DNA of 64,000 nucleotides from Sipunculus nudus (lineage: Eukaryota; Annelida; Sipuncula; Golfingiida; Sipunculidae): NCBI GenBank assembly GCA_026874595.1, contig CM049319.1:52774917-52838916 (forward strand), written 5' to 3'. Position numbers and translations under genes: made by a program. A model generated the notes under the pieces. The model saw only the letters and a program-made list of their open reading frames with translations, did no database searches and was not told where the DNA came from. Below are positions 49,516-63,550 of the stretch, in pieces (the stretch's first letter is position 1; each line of letters begins with the position of its first letter).

Positions 49516-52500
49516 AATGTTTATAGCCACTGTGTATACACCATTCATAATGATAAGCATAGAATCTCACAGTTGCATGTCACAAAATGAGCAATTGTTG
49601 TAACAGCATATAGCAGTGTTAGTGACCCATTATATACAGAACATACAGATATGACTGACAAAAGAGTGCATCTACTTTAGTGTGTGTACCAAAACTAGAG
49701 TACATTCAAAGCATAAAATTGGCTCCAAAACAGTAATTTCCACAACACATTGTAAGCCTAAACTCTCAGGTAAAAACACATTTTAGGATGTAAATTTATA
49801 TACAAATACATTTTAATTTAAAATCAAGTAAAACCAAGTAACAGAGCACTAAAATTGGCGATATATCACTTTAGAGACAATCTGTGTCCATCTAGCCAAA
49901 CACCAAAATTCCTGGAAATCAATGAGTTGGCAATTTCCATGCAAACTGGTATATGTAAAATGAGGAGTTACTTTCACAACTGCTCATTTCATCATTGTGT
50001 GTTTTAATGATGATTTTTAAGATTTACCCCCAGATGGATTTTTAGCCAATTTTTACATATATATCAACAGGTTCTATAAAGGCTGTCATTGGTAAGAAAA
50101 TATGGCCTGGGGTCCTTTAGATTGGTACAGTTTGGAACAAAGCAATACTAGCTCTTCTAAAATACATATCTAGATTTTCTTTTTCTTTTAAGAGGTAACA
50201 AGCCATTTATAAACATTTATCCAATAACATTTGTCAAATTATTCAGTTGTTAATTTTTTTTTGGGGGGGGGGGGGATGGGGGGGGGAGCCAGTAGATTAC
50301 TTATGACACAATTCATACAGAATTTCCAGGCAGGACACAACATGGGTTCATTTAAAGGCCAGGGGTAAAGGGTTCAAAGCTACTCAAGAAACAATACAGA
50401 GTTTTACAAGTAATGCTTTAAACAATTCATAAATAATCAAGTTTTCTTGCTGCTTTTCAAACCGAAACTGTTTAAGCAAAAGAAACAGCACAAATGTGTG
50501 TAAAGGTATGAAGCAGACCATACACAGGGTCTCTCTATTTAAACACTGCCAAATACGCCTTATATGAATTAACTAATATATTCATACTGAGGATGGGCAG
50601 GGTTATCTGAAAACATATTTGGTTCTAAGTATTTTCTTATTTTCACAAATATAAAGCCTCATACACAAATTTCACAATGTGTTCGACAGTAGATAAGTGA
50701 TGTTCATTTGCACTCTGTTACAGGACATGCAATTTCTACAAAAATCACAGATGTATAGAGGTGACCACGCTGTACAACTTTCTGTACAACAAGTATTCTG
50801 TGTGCAGGTGCAGAGGCATTTAACTGTATCTCACACAGCATCAGTGATCACATTTAACACCTTTATTGTACCAGTCGATAACTATCTTATGTTCCATGAG
50901 TGATCAGTACACTTGTTTACTCATAAAACTACTACCAACTGAAGTTAATTTTATCAACTTGAAGAAAAGGAGGGCCATTATAAAAGTATTACAAACAAAG
51001 TATGGTCTCACATATTTATTACCTTACAAACCAGAAATACCATAAGCCACCTCAAAAATACACATTGCCAAAGGTGCCACAGTGCAAAAATGGAACTAAT
51101 ATATTATATTGACCTCTCCAAATTCTTTCCAATGATATGCATTTTTTAATCACATTTTTCCTATATGGAGAAAACAAGAATACTGGGAGAACATTTTTTC
51201 AATGTGCACTGATACAGTTTTTTCTTATGAGGACACAAAAGCTTTACAAATCTTGTAATAGTTTCATATGGTAAACTTCAGCCAGGTGATTCAAACAATT
51301 TTATTATAACTGTACCTTTATTACCGAATACTGTATATACCAAATATGGTGTTCTTGATACACACTATTTTGCTATTTTTATAATCATGAGTACAACATC
51401 AAGACTACTACCTATGTGAGTTTCACTGACATCCCTGGGCATTATAACACTGAAATTAAACACTGACAGCAGGAACAAAAAGTATAATCAGGAATTGTAA
51501 CATTTTTAATTACTGCAAGGAATGGGCACAGGCCCAGTGTGCAAACAGAAAAATAGTCTGATCATACTGGCTGCAGATATGGAACAACCTGGGGTATATC
51601 AGACAACTTTTTTCTCAATTCCACAAGATTTGATTTTTTTTTAACTGACTCTAACAAATGCTTGATTTAAAAATATCAATATATATAAATTTAAATTTAA
51701 AATCTACTACAAAAATATAGTTTCATTAGACACAATTAAGTTACTGGGGAGTACTCAAGTGTTACACTGGTATCAAAAAGGCAAATTTCTGATCCAATGC
51801 AAATCATTCATTTGCTTGGTTCAAGCTTTGATATACCCTGTGTTATATCTGCACCTGTAATGATCAGAGCTTTATGGCTTGGAAGGTGAAGGTTAGTCAA
51901 AGGGGGTAGGGCGGGGTGAAAATAAATGTGCTTGGCAAACCTGAGAAGTTGTTGGCTCCCCCTGACCAGGCTTTGTCATGTTGATAAGTGCCCACTGAAA
52001 CAAGAGGAAAAAGTTCTACTGCAGAAGATGATAAACACGACACACACGCACACACTGACCAACGCCACACGCAGCGATGTGACAAACTACAAGCCAGGCA
52101 CAGAGTCAAGGCATAAGTTCCTTTACAGAGGTACCACTTGCAAAGTAACAACTACTGTTCTATCAGTCAGTCCATGATATTTAACTGACAGTTCAAATAA
52201 TGATAAGCTCTTACTTGACAAACCTGAATATATTCATGTATTGATAATACTGTTAATGTATAAATCATTAATTAAACAGATTAAATTTCTATAAGTCCAT
52301 GACAAAACGTATATATAGTGTAGTGAGACAATAAATTTTTCCATTATATTTGTAGTATCAATTTAATACATTTCAAAATCCATGTATGTCAAAGTCATTT
52401 CATTAACTTAATTCTCTAATTATCTGTCAAGAAATTTTGATTCTGATGCATAAATGAATATATAGATAAATATGTATACACATTCTTAAACTGTATTAAC

Positions 52501-52700
52501 ATTTTACTTGATTAAAAATGAAATATAAATATATAATTATAATCTGCATTTGTACCTGAAAAGAACTACACAACAAGAAATGGTTATAGCACACAATTAC
52601 AATGTTTAACAGTATCAGACATGAGGGGAAGAAAATCTAATCATAATCCCTGGGAGAAAACTGTCACCTAAAATAAAAGAAAACAGATTACAGCTGCTAA
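49516..52700. other. AT-rich intron with G-run at 50263-50287 and mixed patch 51860-52180
   Basis: Long filler. The run of about 13 G, AT, about 9 G has quadruplex potential. The patch 51890-52160 is balanced, with overlapping 84- and 83-codon frames on opposite strands and no domain. No gene recognised. Confidence 0.35.
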
Positions 52701-52800
52701 CAGATCCAGCAAACTCTCTACCTTTAGCAGCAGAACCTGTCAGAAAGACCACCTGCCAATTCAGATCACTTGAGTGAACTGAAAGCATTCCCATTGGTTA

Positions 52801-52885
52801 CACTGACCTGCCTAACAAGACAACCTATAAATTATGGCCACTTCTGGCCTGTCCCACAGGTAGTCTTTAAAAACAGGTTTCACTG
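52801..52885. mobile_element. pogo-like MITE, 85 bp
   Basis: Right end read inward CAGTGAAACCTGTTTTTAAA; left end CACTGACCTGCCTAACAAGA. TA on both flanks. The inner GGCCAGAAGTGGCC is close to a segment of the 37070-37215 element. Confidence 0.65.
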
Positions 52886-53370
52886 TATATGGATTGACAG
52901 AATGATCAACATTTTGTCTGTGATCAACTGTCCAAATTCACAAATACTCCATATACAAAATGTCTATAGGCAAAATGTCACAGGAGAATGTCCAAAGATG
53001 GACAAAATGTCCAAAGACAATTGGTTAATTCTAAAACTTATTGATTTCACATCAGTTTCATTTGTTAGTTTTATTTGATCTTTATATATAATCAAGCAAA
53101 GCAGTGGTGAAAGTTACCACTAAACCCTGTGGTAAACCCTCTTTAGGAACATGTAACTTCATATTAGATACCAAATGCATTAACTATTCCACTGACGTTC
53201 CTGTTCAGAAATGGCTCCACATTAACAGTTAAACGCTTTCCCAGGGCAAGTGAAAGTTCTAGAAAATGGTGACAGGACTACCGAAAATTGTGGTCTATTT
53301 GCCCAAATTGGCAAATGGGTCAAACATAAAATGAAACTTATTTTTTTGCATCTGAATAGAAAAGAACTGT

Positions 53371-53466
53371 CAGTTATCCATTTTCTTTCTTGGGTGAATG
53401 AAACTATCTTGATAATTCCAGTTATCCATTTTCTTTCTTGGGTGAATGAAACTATCTTGATAATTC
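53371..53466. repeat. Direct duplication, 2 x 48 bp
   Basis: Two identical abutting copies starting CAGTTATCCATTTTCTTTCT at 53371 and 53419. Confidence 0.95.
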
Positions 53467-54400
53467 CTTATATGTAAAATTCAGTGTACAATATCTGCAC
53501 CAAAACAAGGATAAATATATTGTCAAACAAATATTGAACATGTTTATCATATATATGCAAGAAAACAAATATCGCAGATTTAGTTGGGCAAGTACTTTCA
53601 AAAGTTAATGTCAAGCCCTGTACAGTAGTACAATCTAATTAGCTATCCTTTCATTGATGGCTAGGTAGATAGGGGTAATGATATGGATAAGGATTAATTC
53701 AATATATACTTCCTATATATATGAAGTTAGCTATTATTTTTGGTGCATTTTCAAAATCATGAGAGATTACATGAGGTATGTTGGTATTAGGGGTGTATCA
53801 ATGCATTGAATAATCAATGCATTCAATTGTTAACCCTAAATTAAACTGTAACTGATTCATAACCTCCTTATTGTTTCTGTTATTTTATGCATGCACCCCA
53901 AAAAACCTGTCACAATTCACAGGCACAGTTAGTGCAGAAGATCATACTGTACTGAAGCTGTATATCAGTGGTCATTTTCAATCCTATATATATAAATACC
54001 TATACTTAGGATAGGCTTCAACATTAATACTTGCCTAGTTGCCCAAGGGTAATATTCTAGTCAATTAATAAATGAAGCTGTGCCTTAAAATGTAAGTTTA
54101 TGACTACAGTAAAATAAAATTTTCAAGGACTGCTTCTTCACTTGTGAGGCTTATTAAATTTTTAATTAGCAAGTCCTGAGGGCAAGTTCTACTTTTCTGG
54201 TAATTCAAGCCCTGTGTATGATGTCAAATGTATCTGAGGTCACTTTCAAGTATAACAATATATCATATATAACAATATAACAATATTTATGTGCAGCATA
54301 GGAGGGCTAGTGGACACTGGTGAACATTAAGTAAGCTTATCATTGGAGAACCAGCCAAGTTTACTCCAGTACTGCAACTGCTGTCCAGAGGCTGAAAGGT
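53467..54400. other. AT-rich intron
   Basis: Filler with TATAACAATA repeats at 54249-54290. No feature recognised. Confidence 0.4.
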
Positions 54401-55700
54401 AAGGTCTGGTCCAGCATGATAAAATATTCAATTCACCTGACTTTTAAAGGCCTCAGCCCCTGCATGAATACACATCCTTTGCTTTGGGTCATCCAGTCAT
54501 TGTTCACCCACTGTCCCCAGGAGCACCACGGTCCCACGGGACATATTGTAAGCATCCTCGTCTATCTGTTATAAATCCTGTGACTCAAAGCCTTATAAGC
54601 CTACCCCATCTGCATTACATCGGTCACACAATTATGTATAATAAGGCCAATCAAACTGGTATTTCTATTCTGTGAATGAATACGAACAATGCCAACCCAT
54701 TTACTAACAACCTACAGACGCTTCCAATTACTAACGAGGTTACTGATTGATTGCGGAGGGGGAGGGACAACACACGAACACAAATGGCTCACTACGAGGA
54801 CACAAAAAAAGAGAAGCCAGCACACTAGAAGCATGTACCAGGAATAAAACGAGCAGAGACTGAAATCTGAACAGCCAAGGAGAGACTCATTTAAAACTTA
54901 CAAAAATATACTCCTACAGAAGTATACAGAAAATCTGTATTACAAACTAAGTTAAGGTGGTATTTTTCACTAAAAACCCTTCCATTTAAATCAATCAAAA
55001 AGTTGTAGTTATTCATATTAAACCCAATTTACCATATTAAATCTGGCAGTGCTCTTTCCAACTGTAATTGTACTGATGAAATTTTCTTTAATTTACAAAA
55101 TTATATTGTAAAACATACATCATAGAGTTCTGAAATCAATGCATTTTTAAAAATTCATTTTTTTTTAAATTGAATTTATACATTTATCATTAGAAAAAAC
55201 ACTGGATAAGGTTTATCATAATATTTTACTGGGGTCTCATTTATATTAAAAACAGCATATTGACTGGGAATATTATGGGAATTTTTCAGGGATGCTACCA
55301 GGGGTCGACCCCGTCTCTGGTTCACAACAGCAGACTCGAGACTGAACACTCGGATGCCCAGGATGCCAAAGTGTACGAGCATGGTGAATACTGGGTGTGG
55401 TTGGGGAGTGCAGTCACACCTTCCATCTTACCTGATTATCATCATCTCTCATCCCCTGCGCTCTTTCTGTTATCACCATAACCATGACAACCACCAGGTG
55501 TGCACCAAAGTCACAATGGATCGTTAATCAAATGACAGATCCGACCCAGGCAATCCTAGGGTCATCCATTTTGTGACATCTTCTGTTACCAGGCTGAACA
55601 GCTCATGCTATCAACTAACTGTTACAAAGACGCATCGCCCCGCAGGGGTGGACTTCACTCTACTCTTCTGAGTAATACTAGTACTTATGGCTACTGGGAG
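54401..55700. other. Intron with base-balanced parts 54400-54880 and 55240-55700
   Basis: Both parts have CpG and balanced composition with frames of 63-73 codons lacking domains. They are separated by AT-rich DNA. Weak regulatory candidates. Confidence 0.33.
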
Positions 55701-58230
55701 AATCACAGAAAAGTAAATACTGAATATCAACCAAAATGTGGTCCTTCAACCACTCATGAAATATCAATGTGTACCAAAAGAGAATCTGAATTACATATTT
55801 TAATGCCAAATTAAATTCCGGAATGGGAACACACCAAGTCAAAATCAGATGACTAATGATGAAAAACACTGCAAGACTCAAGATTTATCTTCAATATTAG
55901 TTTGCCTTTAAATAACCAGACTTTCACAGAAAATTCACTGTTATTCACAATAATATGGTCTCAAGCCCTACATCACTTGTCCAATATGATTGTTGGTCCA
56001 CCAGCACCAACTGATACATGTACAAACACACAGATATATCAAACCAACCCTAACACAAAGATTATCATAATATACTAGTCTTATAAATAACCTGTCAAGT
56101 ATCGTTATGCTTAATCCCTATAAATAAAATCATAAAAGGAATCTGCAATTTACAATATATACTCTTATACATATAAATACCTAACAAGCAATCCTGTATG
56201 TACAGTGACTCAAGCAATTGCTAACATCAAACCTATCAAATTAAACAATCTTGTAAGGGTTAATCTGGCTTTGAGGCATTAATGCAAGGATGGCCCAGGG
56301 TTCATGAGGTGTCCATTTAAGTTATTTCAGAACAGAACTACACCAACATCCACAGAAAAATCCAAAAGGCAGGGACTGGCATCATGATTATAGCTCTCTT
56401 GAAGTTCTTTTTAAAAACTGAGGAAGTTACCTACAAATGACTGATGTGACAAGTGCTGGCAAGAGATGGTTCATAGGTAGCTCGCACCAATGAAAACTCC
56501 TCCAATAATTCACATGTACTACACTCCAACGAGAATACCCACAGAGACGAATTATCACCTGTAGACACGTCCAGCAAGACGTTCAAAGAGTGCGAGTCCC
56601 GCACGAACTATCTCCAATAAGACCCCTACACCACCATACTCTGTACTCCAGAGGCGTCTGAGATACCAGAATGGCCCATAAGCCAATATATTACAAAGGT
56701 GAGAGCGCGTTTGTCGATGGTTATTGATAGACTACTCCTGGCGTTACATCATACCCAGACAAACTCGATATATAACATCCCCACTGACCAAGATTCCAAG
56801 CCATCACAAATTAGGCTACTATAGATTTCCAATTGCACGGCGGGGGAGGCTTGCTAAGTGACACTTATTAAGTCCCTATCTGTCATGTAGGTGGTGGTCG
56901 TAACATGGGGGGGGGGGTCATTGACAATACCTGTGAATGCACTTTACCGTAACTGGCTATACAGGCAATATTAAACACAGTAAATTGATTTATCAGCCAT
57001 TGTCGCTAATCACTCCATGAAGCATTTGGACAAATTTAGCTTCACTGTCAATGATCAGTGATTTTATTTCATTAAAGATGCAGTCATAATTAAGATACAT
57101 TGATGTCAATATAACAGGCAGAGCTATTAAATGACTCAATGCTGGGACAAATTTCCAGGTACAAAAATTACCTTTTCATAGCAAAGACTTTCCCTATAGA
57201 GTGACTTAGATATAAGCTCTGTTTATCTAACTTTTTAAATATTTTATTTGGAATTTATCTTTTATGCTATATCATCATCCATGTAGGAAATACTTATTAT
57301 TAGCTTCACTTATTTACATTCTGCTTTATTTCTTTCTGTGTACGAGTACAAATTTTAAATTTGTATAATTGTAAGGTAAATTTGAGGTAAAAAATATTAA
57401 AATGAAATGCTCAATTGTTACATATACCAGCCACATATAAAAAATATATATTTAAATTTTAATGGTACCAAAAAATCTGAAATTAGTAGACAACCATTTA
57501 CATATATTAAAACATAATCACCTGAGACTGATCTATTTTAACTTCAGGAGCCACATTTATGACATAAATGTGAAAATTAACAAACTTTTAACTGGACAAT
57601 TTTCAGCTGTTCCTATGAAGACATCAATTTCAACAGCTCCATGAACTAGCTGAGATCATTGCCAATTTCTACAGAATCGTTATATTTAACCTCTGATTGC
57701 CCCATAAAGAACGCAACAGAGGCATCAACATGAGGTAGATTTTAGAAGTATCCTTCACAAACTCCCGGGGGTCGAACTTACACAAGCCTATCAAATTTAA
57801 CCAGCCCCTGTGGTCAAAGAAAAAATTGCACTGCCTTCTTGGGATATTGCTAAGATGATGCTCGATGTCCGACAGTGACCATTAAACGAAGGCTGGGACT
57901 ATCAATGTTATCTATCAGCACCTGGTATCTGCACAGGCACAAATGTTTGTGGCCGCTCGTAAGCGGTGCCCCTTCCGGTGAACTGGTCACAAGGGTCGTC
58001 TCTGAAACTTTCCACTGGAAAAATGGACACTAAAATCATGCTTCACTTGCCGTCATGATACGACTATTTCAACTTTGGGTATAAAGACACAACCCTAAAT
58101 TTATCCAGGTTTTATCCGATAGTATATGAACTAATATGTCATTCAATGGTATTATTTAAAATTTATGTATTTTTCACGTTAATTTCCTAGTCACCTGTAT
58201 CTTGCTCCACAGGGATATAAATTTATTGTA
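55701..58230. other. Intron with base-balanced parts 56250-56960 and 57640-58080
   Basis: The first balanced part ends near a G-run (56908-56918) and has several CpG-containing words (56540-56760). The second has CCCGGGGGTCGAAC near 57763. No coding signal; the remainder is AT-rich. Confidence 0.33.
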
Positions 58231-58237
58231 ATTACAG

Positions 58238-58315
58238 AGGAATGATACAGCTCAGTGGTACAGCTATATGACTCTAGTTGAAGAGTTCAGATTTCCAATC
58301 CCTCCACAGTAAAAT
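58238..58315 (+). repeat. Decayed tRNA-derived SINE head
   Basis: ACAGCTCAGTGGTACAGC matches a tRNA D-arm/A-box. At the right spacing GATTTCCAATCCC is a mutated B box. The anticodon region is not clean and the ends do not pair, so it is SINE-like rather than a tRNA gene. Confidence 0.5.
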
Positions 58316-60606
58316 TTCAAGATCACTGCACTGGTTTCTAGCTTTATATGTAATAGTAAAGGCACTGGAGGAAGTCCAGAGGCTACAGATGATAGAATCA
58401 TATTTCAGTTCAGCTTCTAGTGGGATGAACCAAGGACTTGCATGGTGGCTCAGCATATGAATAACCAGGCCACAAGTTATACATTCTCAAGTGCCTCAGA
58501 TCTGCAACATGTTTTCCCAACAAGTCAAAGCCCTGTATACAGAAAACGTGAAATTCATAATTTTACAATAACATTAAATACTTAATCTTAACATATGGAT
58601 ATCTTCAGCAGGGTTATTTTTATGTGGTTCATTTTTTTTATTGGCTGAGGTTTCAGTGGTAATTTGACTCATAGAAATGACTTTAATTATACTGCCAATG
58701 GTCATGACACACGTAGACAAGGGTTACTTTAACTGTAGTGTAGATCTGTCCCTGAGCAACATGGCATCACACATTAACAATTTATGCCACCCAGATGGCA
58801 GGCCATTTTTCAGGAGCGCTAACAGGACCGGCCGTGCAACCATGAGTGCTATATAACTCTTACATACCTGGCTAACCTGCACCTGTGCTTTCCCAGAACA
58901 AAGGAAAACACACTGGACACAGGAACAAAGGGGTGGCTAACAATACAAACCTGCACAGGTGAAGCCAAACTCGTGTACCTGAACAAGCCCTGATATGGGG
59001 TTACTATAGCAGAATCCTCTACCTCATTTGGGGTTCCGTGAAATGAGCCATGAACAATAAATGAACTGAAGGAAGTAAAGGCTCTATTTGCTGCACTGTC
59101 CATGTTACTAAATAGATATTTAAAATTAAAAATTAAAACATTGGATAATATTATTCTGATTTTTAAAGACTGATGCACAAAGTCTTTACTGCTAGTTACA
59201 TCTGGAATTAACTGAATTGTGTATGTGACACCTGTGAGCACCGAAATAATACTTGCACATACATCAGAAGATAAGATTTATTTCATATTCAGTACTGACA
59301 AAAATTTTGTATACAGACCTAATTTTGTACAACATCATTACAATCACGTGTCTTATATTAGGCAAATGACTAGATAACACATCAATGCATGTGCCCAGTA
59401 CTTACTTGGCTAAACTCAAGGCAGATCTGTGTGTATGCTTACATTTTTTAAGCACTGATAGAATAACCCATTCTCAAAACCTATACCCTAGATACGAATT
59501 GAGTTCTGATAGCTTACACCTTTACATGTGGGCTGTACATATATATAGTGTGACAGAGATGTAATTTAGTCAAAATATTTACACTCACAAACATACACTA
59601 CTTAGAGAATGTGGTAGTAATTTGATCAATGAAATGTCTATTAGGAGTATGAAGGGCTAATAGAGAAAATACAGATACCAGTGAGCGCACATGTGATACA
59701 CCACAGTTTGTAGTAGGACTACTGATACAACACTAATGAATTTCAATATGGAGGGACATTTTTAGAGAATAAAAAAAAAAATAGGACTTAATCTAAAGCA
59801 GACATGACTGAATTCCCCTTGGGAAAGACTTCACGTATTAATCATTTACATATATAGCAGGAACAGAACTTAAAATTTATTAAATACTCATTTTAATATC
59901 TGGTGAATATCAGGTATGTGTATTCAAATAAATTTCCTTGAAATTCCAAGAATATATTTTTAGAGTATTAGTGGTATACCTGTGGTTATACCGAATGACA
60001 CATAACTTGTGCACCTAATTCCCCCCCCCCCCCTCAAATGCTGACACCATGGTGACAGGGCTGCAACAATTCACGCTCATGCAAGCGTGTTCAACTCACA
60101 GTGCAGGCATGGGCCAACAATGTTACAGGTAGACAGGAAATCGTAGAAATGACAGGTACGCCCAGGTAAACGCAGCACACAAAGACCTGCGTGCTGGTGC
60201 TGCTTTCATCCTCCAGAGCCGGGCCAGCATAAATAATACTTCAAGCCGGACTGGTGAATACTACCAAACCTCGGGCAATTAATACCAAGCCAGACCCACT
60301 GAACGGGATTAACGTTGGATTCATAAGCAACTCTATAATGCTTGTCAGTTTTCTACTGCCACAACTAATTATAACCTAAACCTCCCCACCGTCAAAGTCA
60401 CCTGGTATTTAGGCTCCACTGTGCAGTGGTATAGACAGACTGTACCTGGGCTAACAGTCACCAGTAATCAGCTACAAAATGTCCACGCCCTGCTGGTCAG
60501 ATTGTCTTCCCACACACACCCAGGGCTGGACCAACTTGTACTGGTTAAGTGCACAGCAGGGGGTTGAAATCAGTTAGTTAAATTTCATGCACCAGCATGG
60601 CCTGTA
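58316..60606. other. Intron with base-balanced parts 58660-59080 and 60040-60560
   Basis: The 130-codon minus frame at 58849-59241 crosses from balanced into AT-rich DNA without any domain. A C-run is at 60020-60033. The 60040-60560 block, with multiple CAGGTA/CAGGTG words, is a weak regulatory candidate. Confidence 0.33.
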
Positions 60607-62662
60607 CCGTAAAATCTCCACTTAAAACCGCACTTCCGATTAAAACCGCACCCAGACTTCGCCGTAATTCCAGGCGAGACACCGCGAGGGGCTCAAATAC
60701 TGAAAACCTCCCTTTAAAACCGCACCAATTTTCGCTACGGAATGATTTGACAAAAGACACAATCAAGCTATCATCTAGAAATGAACACGCGAAGGTTCAG
60801 CTCGGCCATTCCTGTCCACTTTAAAATTCCTTGGGCATTTTATTCAAACACATCATAAGACTTTTTTTGCAGGGACACTCAAGCATAAGGTTTGGGAAGA
60901 CGCAAGGGCCGGTGAACCTCTGCCTGTTTATACAGATTTTATATTCCGTGCCGTATTCTTGTTTGCTACTGATTTGTCATTATATTTTGGAAAAAAATAT
61001 TCTGCTGATCCATTTCAAGTCACTGTATATTTTAATTCTAGAAGTAATATTTTGAAATCTTAATTTTTAAGGAAAATTCCATTTTCTGGAATTACTCGGA
61101 AGATTCAAATCATTTTCATACCGGTTACTTCGGTATTATCATCGTCACATCGTACGTTGACATCGCTCCATGTTACAATTTGCTGGTTCGTTTGAAAACA
61201 TCCCTGGTCACCTTAACTGAATAACAAATTAACTGAAGTTTCCTTGTCGAGATACGCACGTATAGGAAACATGACGCTTGAAAACGAGTGATTTTAAGGT
61301 AAAATTAAAGTGGTCAGTCGGGGTAAGCAAGTTTTTTTCCTGAAGAAAGTTTCCGTGTGGGGAGCCATTTTGTCAAAGCAGTGTTCGCGCAAGGCACGCT
61401 GGGACGAAATAGGTGGCTGTTCTGTTTACCACCCACCGCGTACAGCCGTTCAAAATATTCTTAGCAGAATACCGGGGCGTTTCAGCACATGGCGGCACTC
61501 AAACTTGATTTTAAAACGATCGTCTGCCATTGTGTGACTCTTTACGATGTCAGCTTTTTATTTATTTTACGTTTTAAACAAATAATCATTCCTAAATAAT
61601 GCCGCAAATGGGTTTATAGTAGGCTTTTATTTCAATTTTGCTTGACCATGCCCAACGAAGTGGGCCGCTGTTAGCCCTAGCACCCGTCCTCTCTTACTAC
61701 GCTACGCTGTGCGAGAGCCCTTGAAGATGATTTGAGGAAACTGGAGACATTCCACATGACAATTAAATTCTTATATTTCGTCTGAAAATGTCAAATTCGT
61801 TAAGAAATAAAGATATTCTTATCAAATACGCATATAACATTCCACTTAGACAGTGTTTGTCCACTTTAAATGTTGATTAGAAGAATATGTATTATCCTAA
61901 TAAACGGTGATACACGGGGAACGATGTCTGCTCTGGGTTTTCCCTCCAGCCACGGCTGGCCGGCAGCCGCCTGTGTAACCAGTGGTAATGGGCCTTGTTG
62001 GCTCAGCGAGCAAAGGTCACGCATTTAATTGTTTCAGATTCTGAGACAGTTTCAAGCGCAAGGATTGCAAAGTTTTAAAAGTGAGTCTTGTTCACATACT
62101 AAAACAATATTTAGCTGAATTTCGTGGTCATTCGAATAAAGTACTATATCTCCCTTAGATTACTTAAAGTTTCCTTTTCATAAACGCACTATTTGATTTT
62201 CCACGATTTTTTTCCGACAAGGGTTTGAAGTTCTCCAGTTTACTCTGAAGCTTTTTATGCGGCGGTATCCAGAGTCCTTGATACCCCCGCATTTAATGCA
62301 GTTAGGCCGCTGTGTGTTACAGCAGGGTTGTTGTAAACGTATTATTTGGTAACAATTACCAAGATTTTATAACAAGTTATATATCACACGAAAACTAGTC
62401 AGCAATATTTTAATTTATAAATAACAAATAATCATAAATAATACATTAACACACGGCTCCCATGCATGCGAGACTGCTGCTAAGAACGGCCTTCGAAAGT
62501 TGCAATATTATCGCCCACTCGCCGGCTCAAAAACGATGACTGTCAGGAAGATATTCAGGAAACCCTTCTAGTATAAACCGCACAGTGCTTTCAGGAAATC
62601 AACCTGATTTCAAGATTTTGAATTTCTTGATTAAACCGCGGTTTTAAGTGGAGATTTTACGG
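60607..62662. mobile_element. Non-autonomous DNA transposon, 2056 bp, perfect 25-bp terminal inverted repeats
   Basis: The first 25 bases (CCGTAAAATCTCCACTTAAA...) are the exact reverse complement of the last 25. TA lies at both flanks. Extra TTAAAACCGCAC words repeat just inside the left end and TTAAACCGCGG just inside the right. The TA target and sub-terminal repeats fit the Tc1-mariner/pogo group. No transposase was recognised; the frames of 60-75 codons inside show no domain. The perfect ends and retained CpG suggest fairly recent insertion. Confidence 0.88.
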
Positions 62663-63550
62663 TAGTAATAATATTCCAGAGGTCCCATATGGTAAAACCA
62701 CAAGGTAATGTCAATGTCTATTTTTATACATGATCTGTGGTCAGTATTTGTAAAGCTGTTGACCTGTGATAGACTTAATTTTCACACTGTCTGATGTAAA
62801 GAAGCTTATATAAAATATTCTAAATAAAAATATAAACTTAAAACCAACAGGGTTACTTGGCCTGTTACTCCAAAACTAAAAACTGAACCATGATAACATT
62901 AATCACAATCTTTCTGAATCAACATAATACATGCAACAATTAGAGCAAGCGAGAGGGACATATATTTAGGTGAAAGATAAATGGACAAACTGACAAACTA
63001 AGAGGCATTCAGTAAGGGAGAAACATGAAAAAATACAGAACACAGACCACTCTTTCTCTCTGTATGGAAAATCAAAAATCCCAACTTATCTCATAGGCAT
63101 TTTTCTCAAAATCAACCTTTTTTCCTTTTAGGACTAGAAAAAAAAAGAAAAATTTTCCAGTTTCCCTTATTTCCAGGATTCCTAGAAACCCAAGAAATTT
63201 CATCAAGAGAATATGAGAATGATAAATAGGGGTCAAAGAAAAGGGACAGACTGACAGAAATACATATATATAAACCTTGAAACAATGATGTGGCTTCAAG
63301 GATCAGTGTTGGTGAATTTTTTGTTAACAGTTTCCCTACTGTACTAGCAGAGACAACGCTGAATTTTTCCCTCCTGAGATAAGATTTTCTAGTTCTATTA
63401 CCAGTCTGACAGGCTACCATTGTGGGTAAACTCCCACAAACCGATGAACCCACTTGTGTAAAGAAAACAACACCATCTATTTTTTTTTTTTTTGTTCATT
63501 CTTTTTTCCTTATGCAACCAGCCCTAGCATAATTTCAAGGTTTGCATTAA
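62663..63550. other. AT-rich intron
   Basis: Filler with T-runs (63479-63493). The 113-codon minus frame is AT-driven with no domain. Confidence 0.4.

Noticed and set aside
51953-51969. CTCF-like GGCTCCCCCTGACCAGG
   Set aside because: Only the G-run half matches; the CCASY half does not.
58849-59241. 130-codon minus frame as the missing CUT exon
   Set aside because: No CUT-domain residues can be recognised, and the frame crosses into AT-rich filler.
61385-61400. miR-124-like word AAGGCACGC
   Set aside because: Diverges after the seed region and lies inside the 2-kb transposon without a fitting hairpin.
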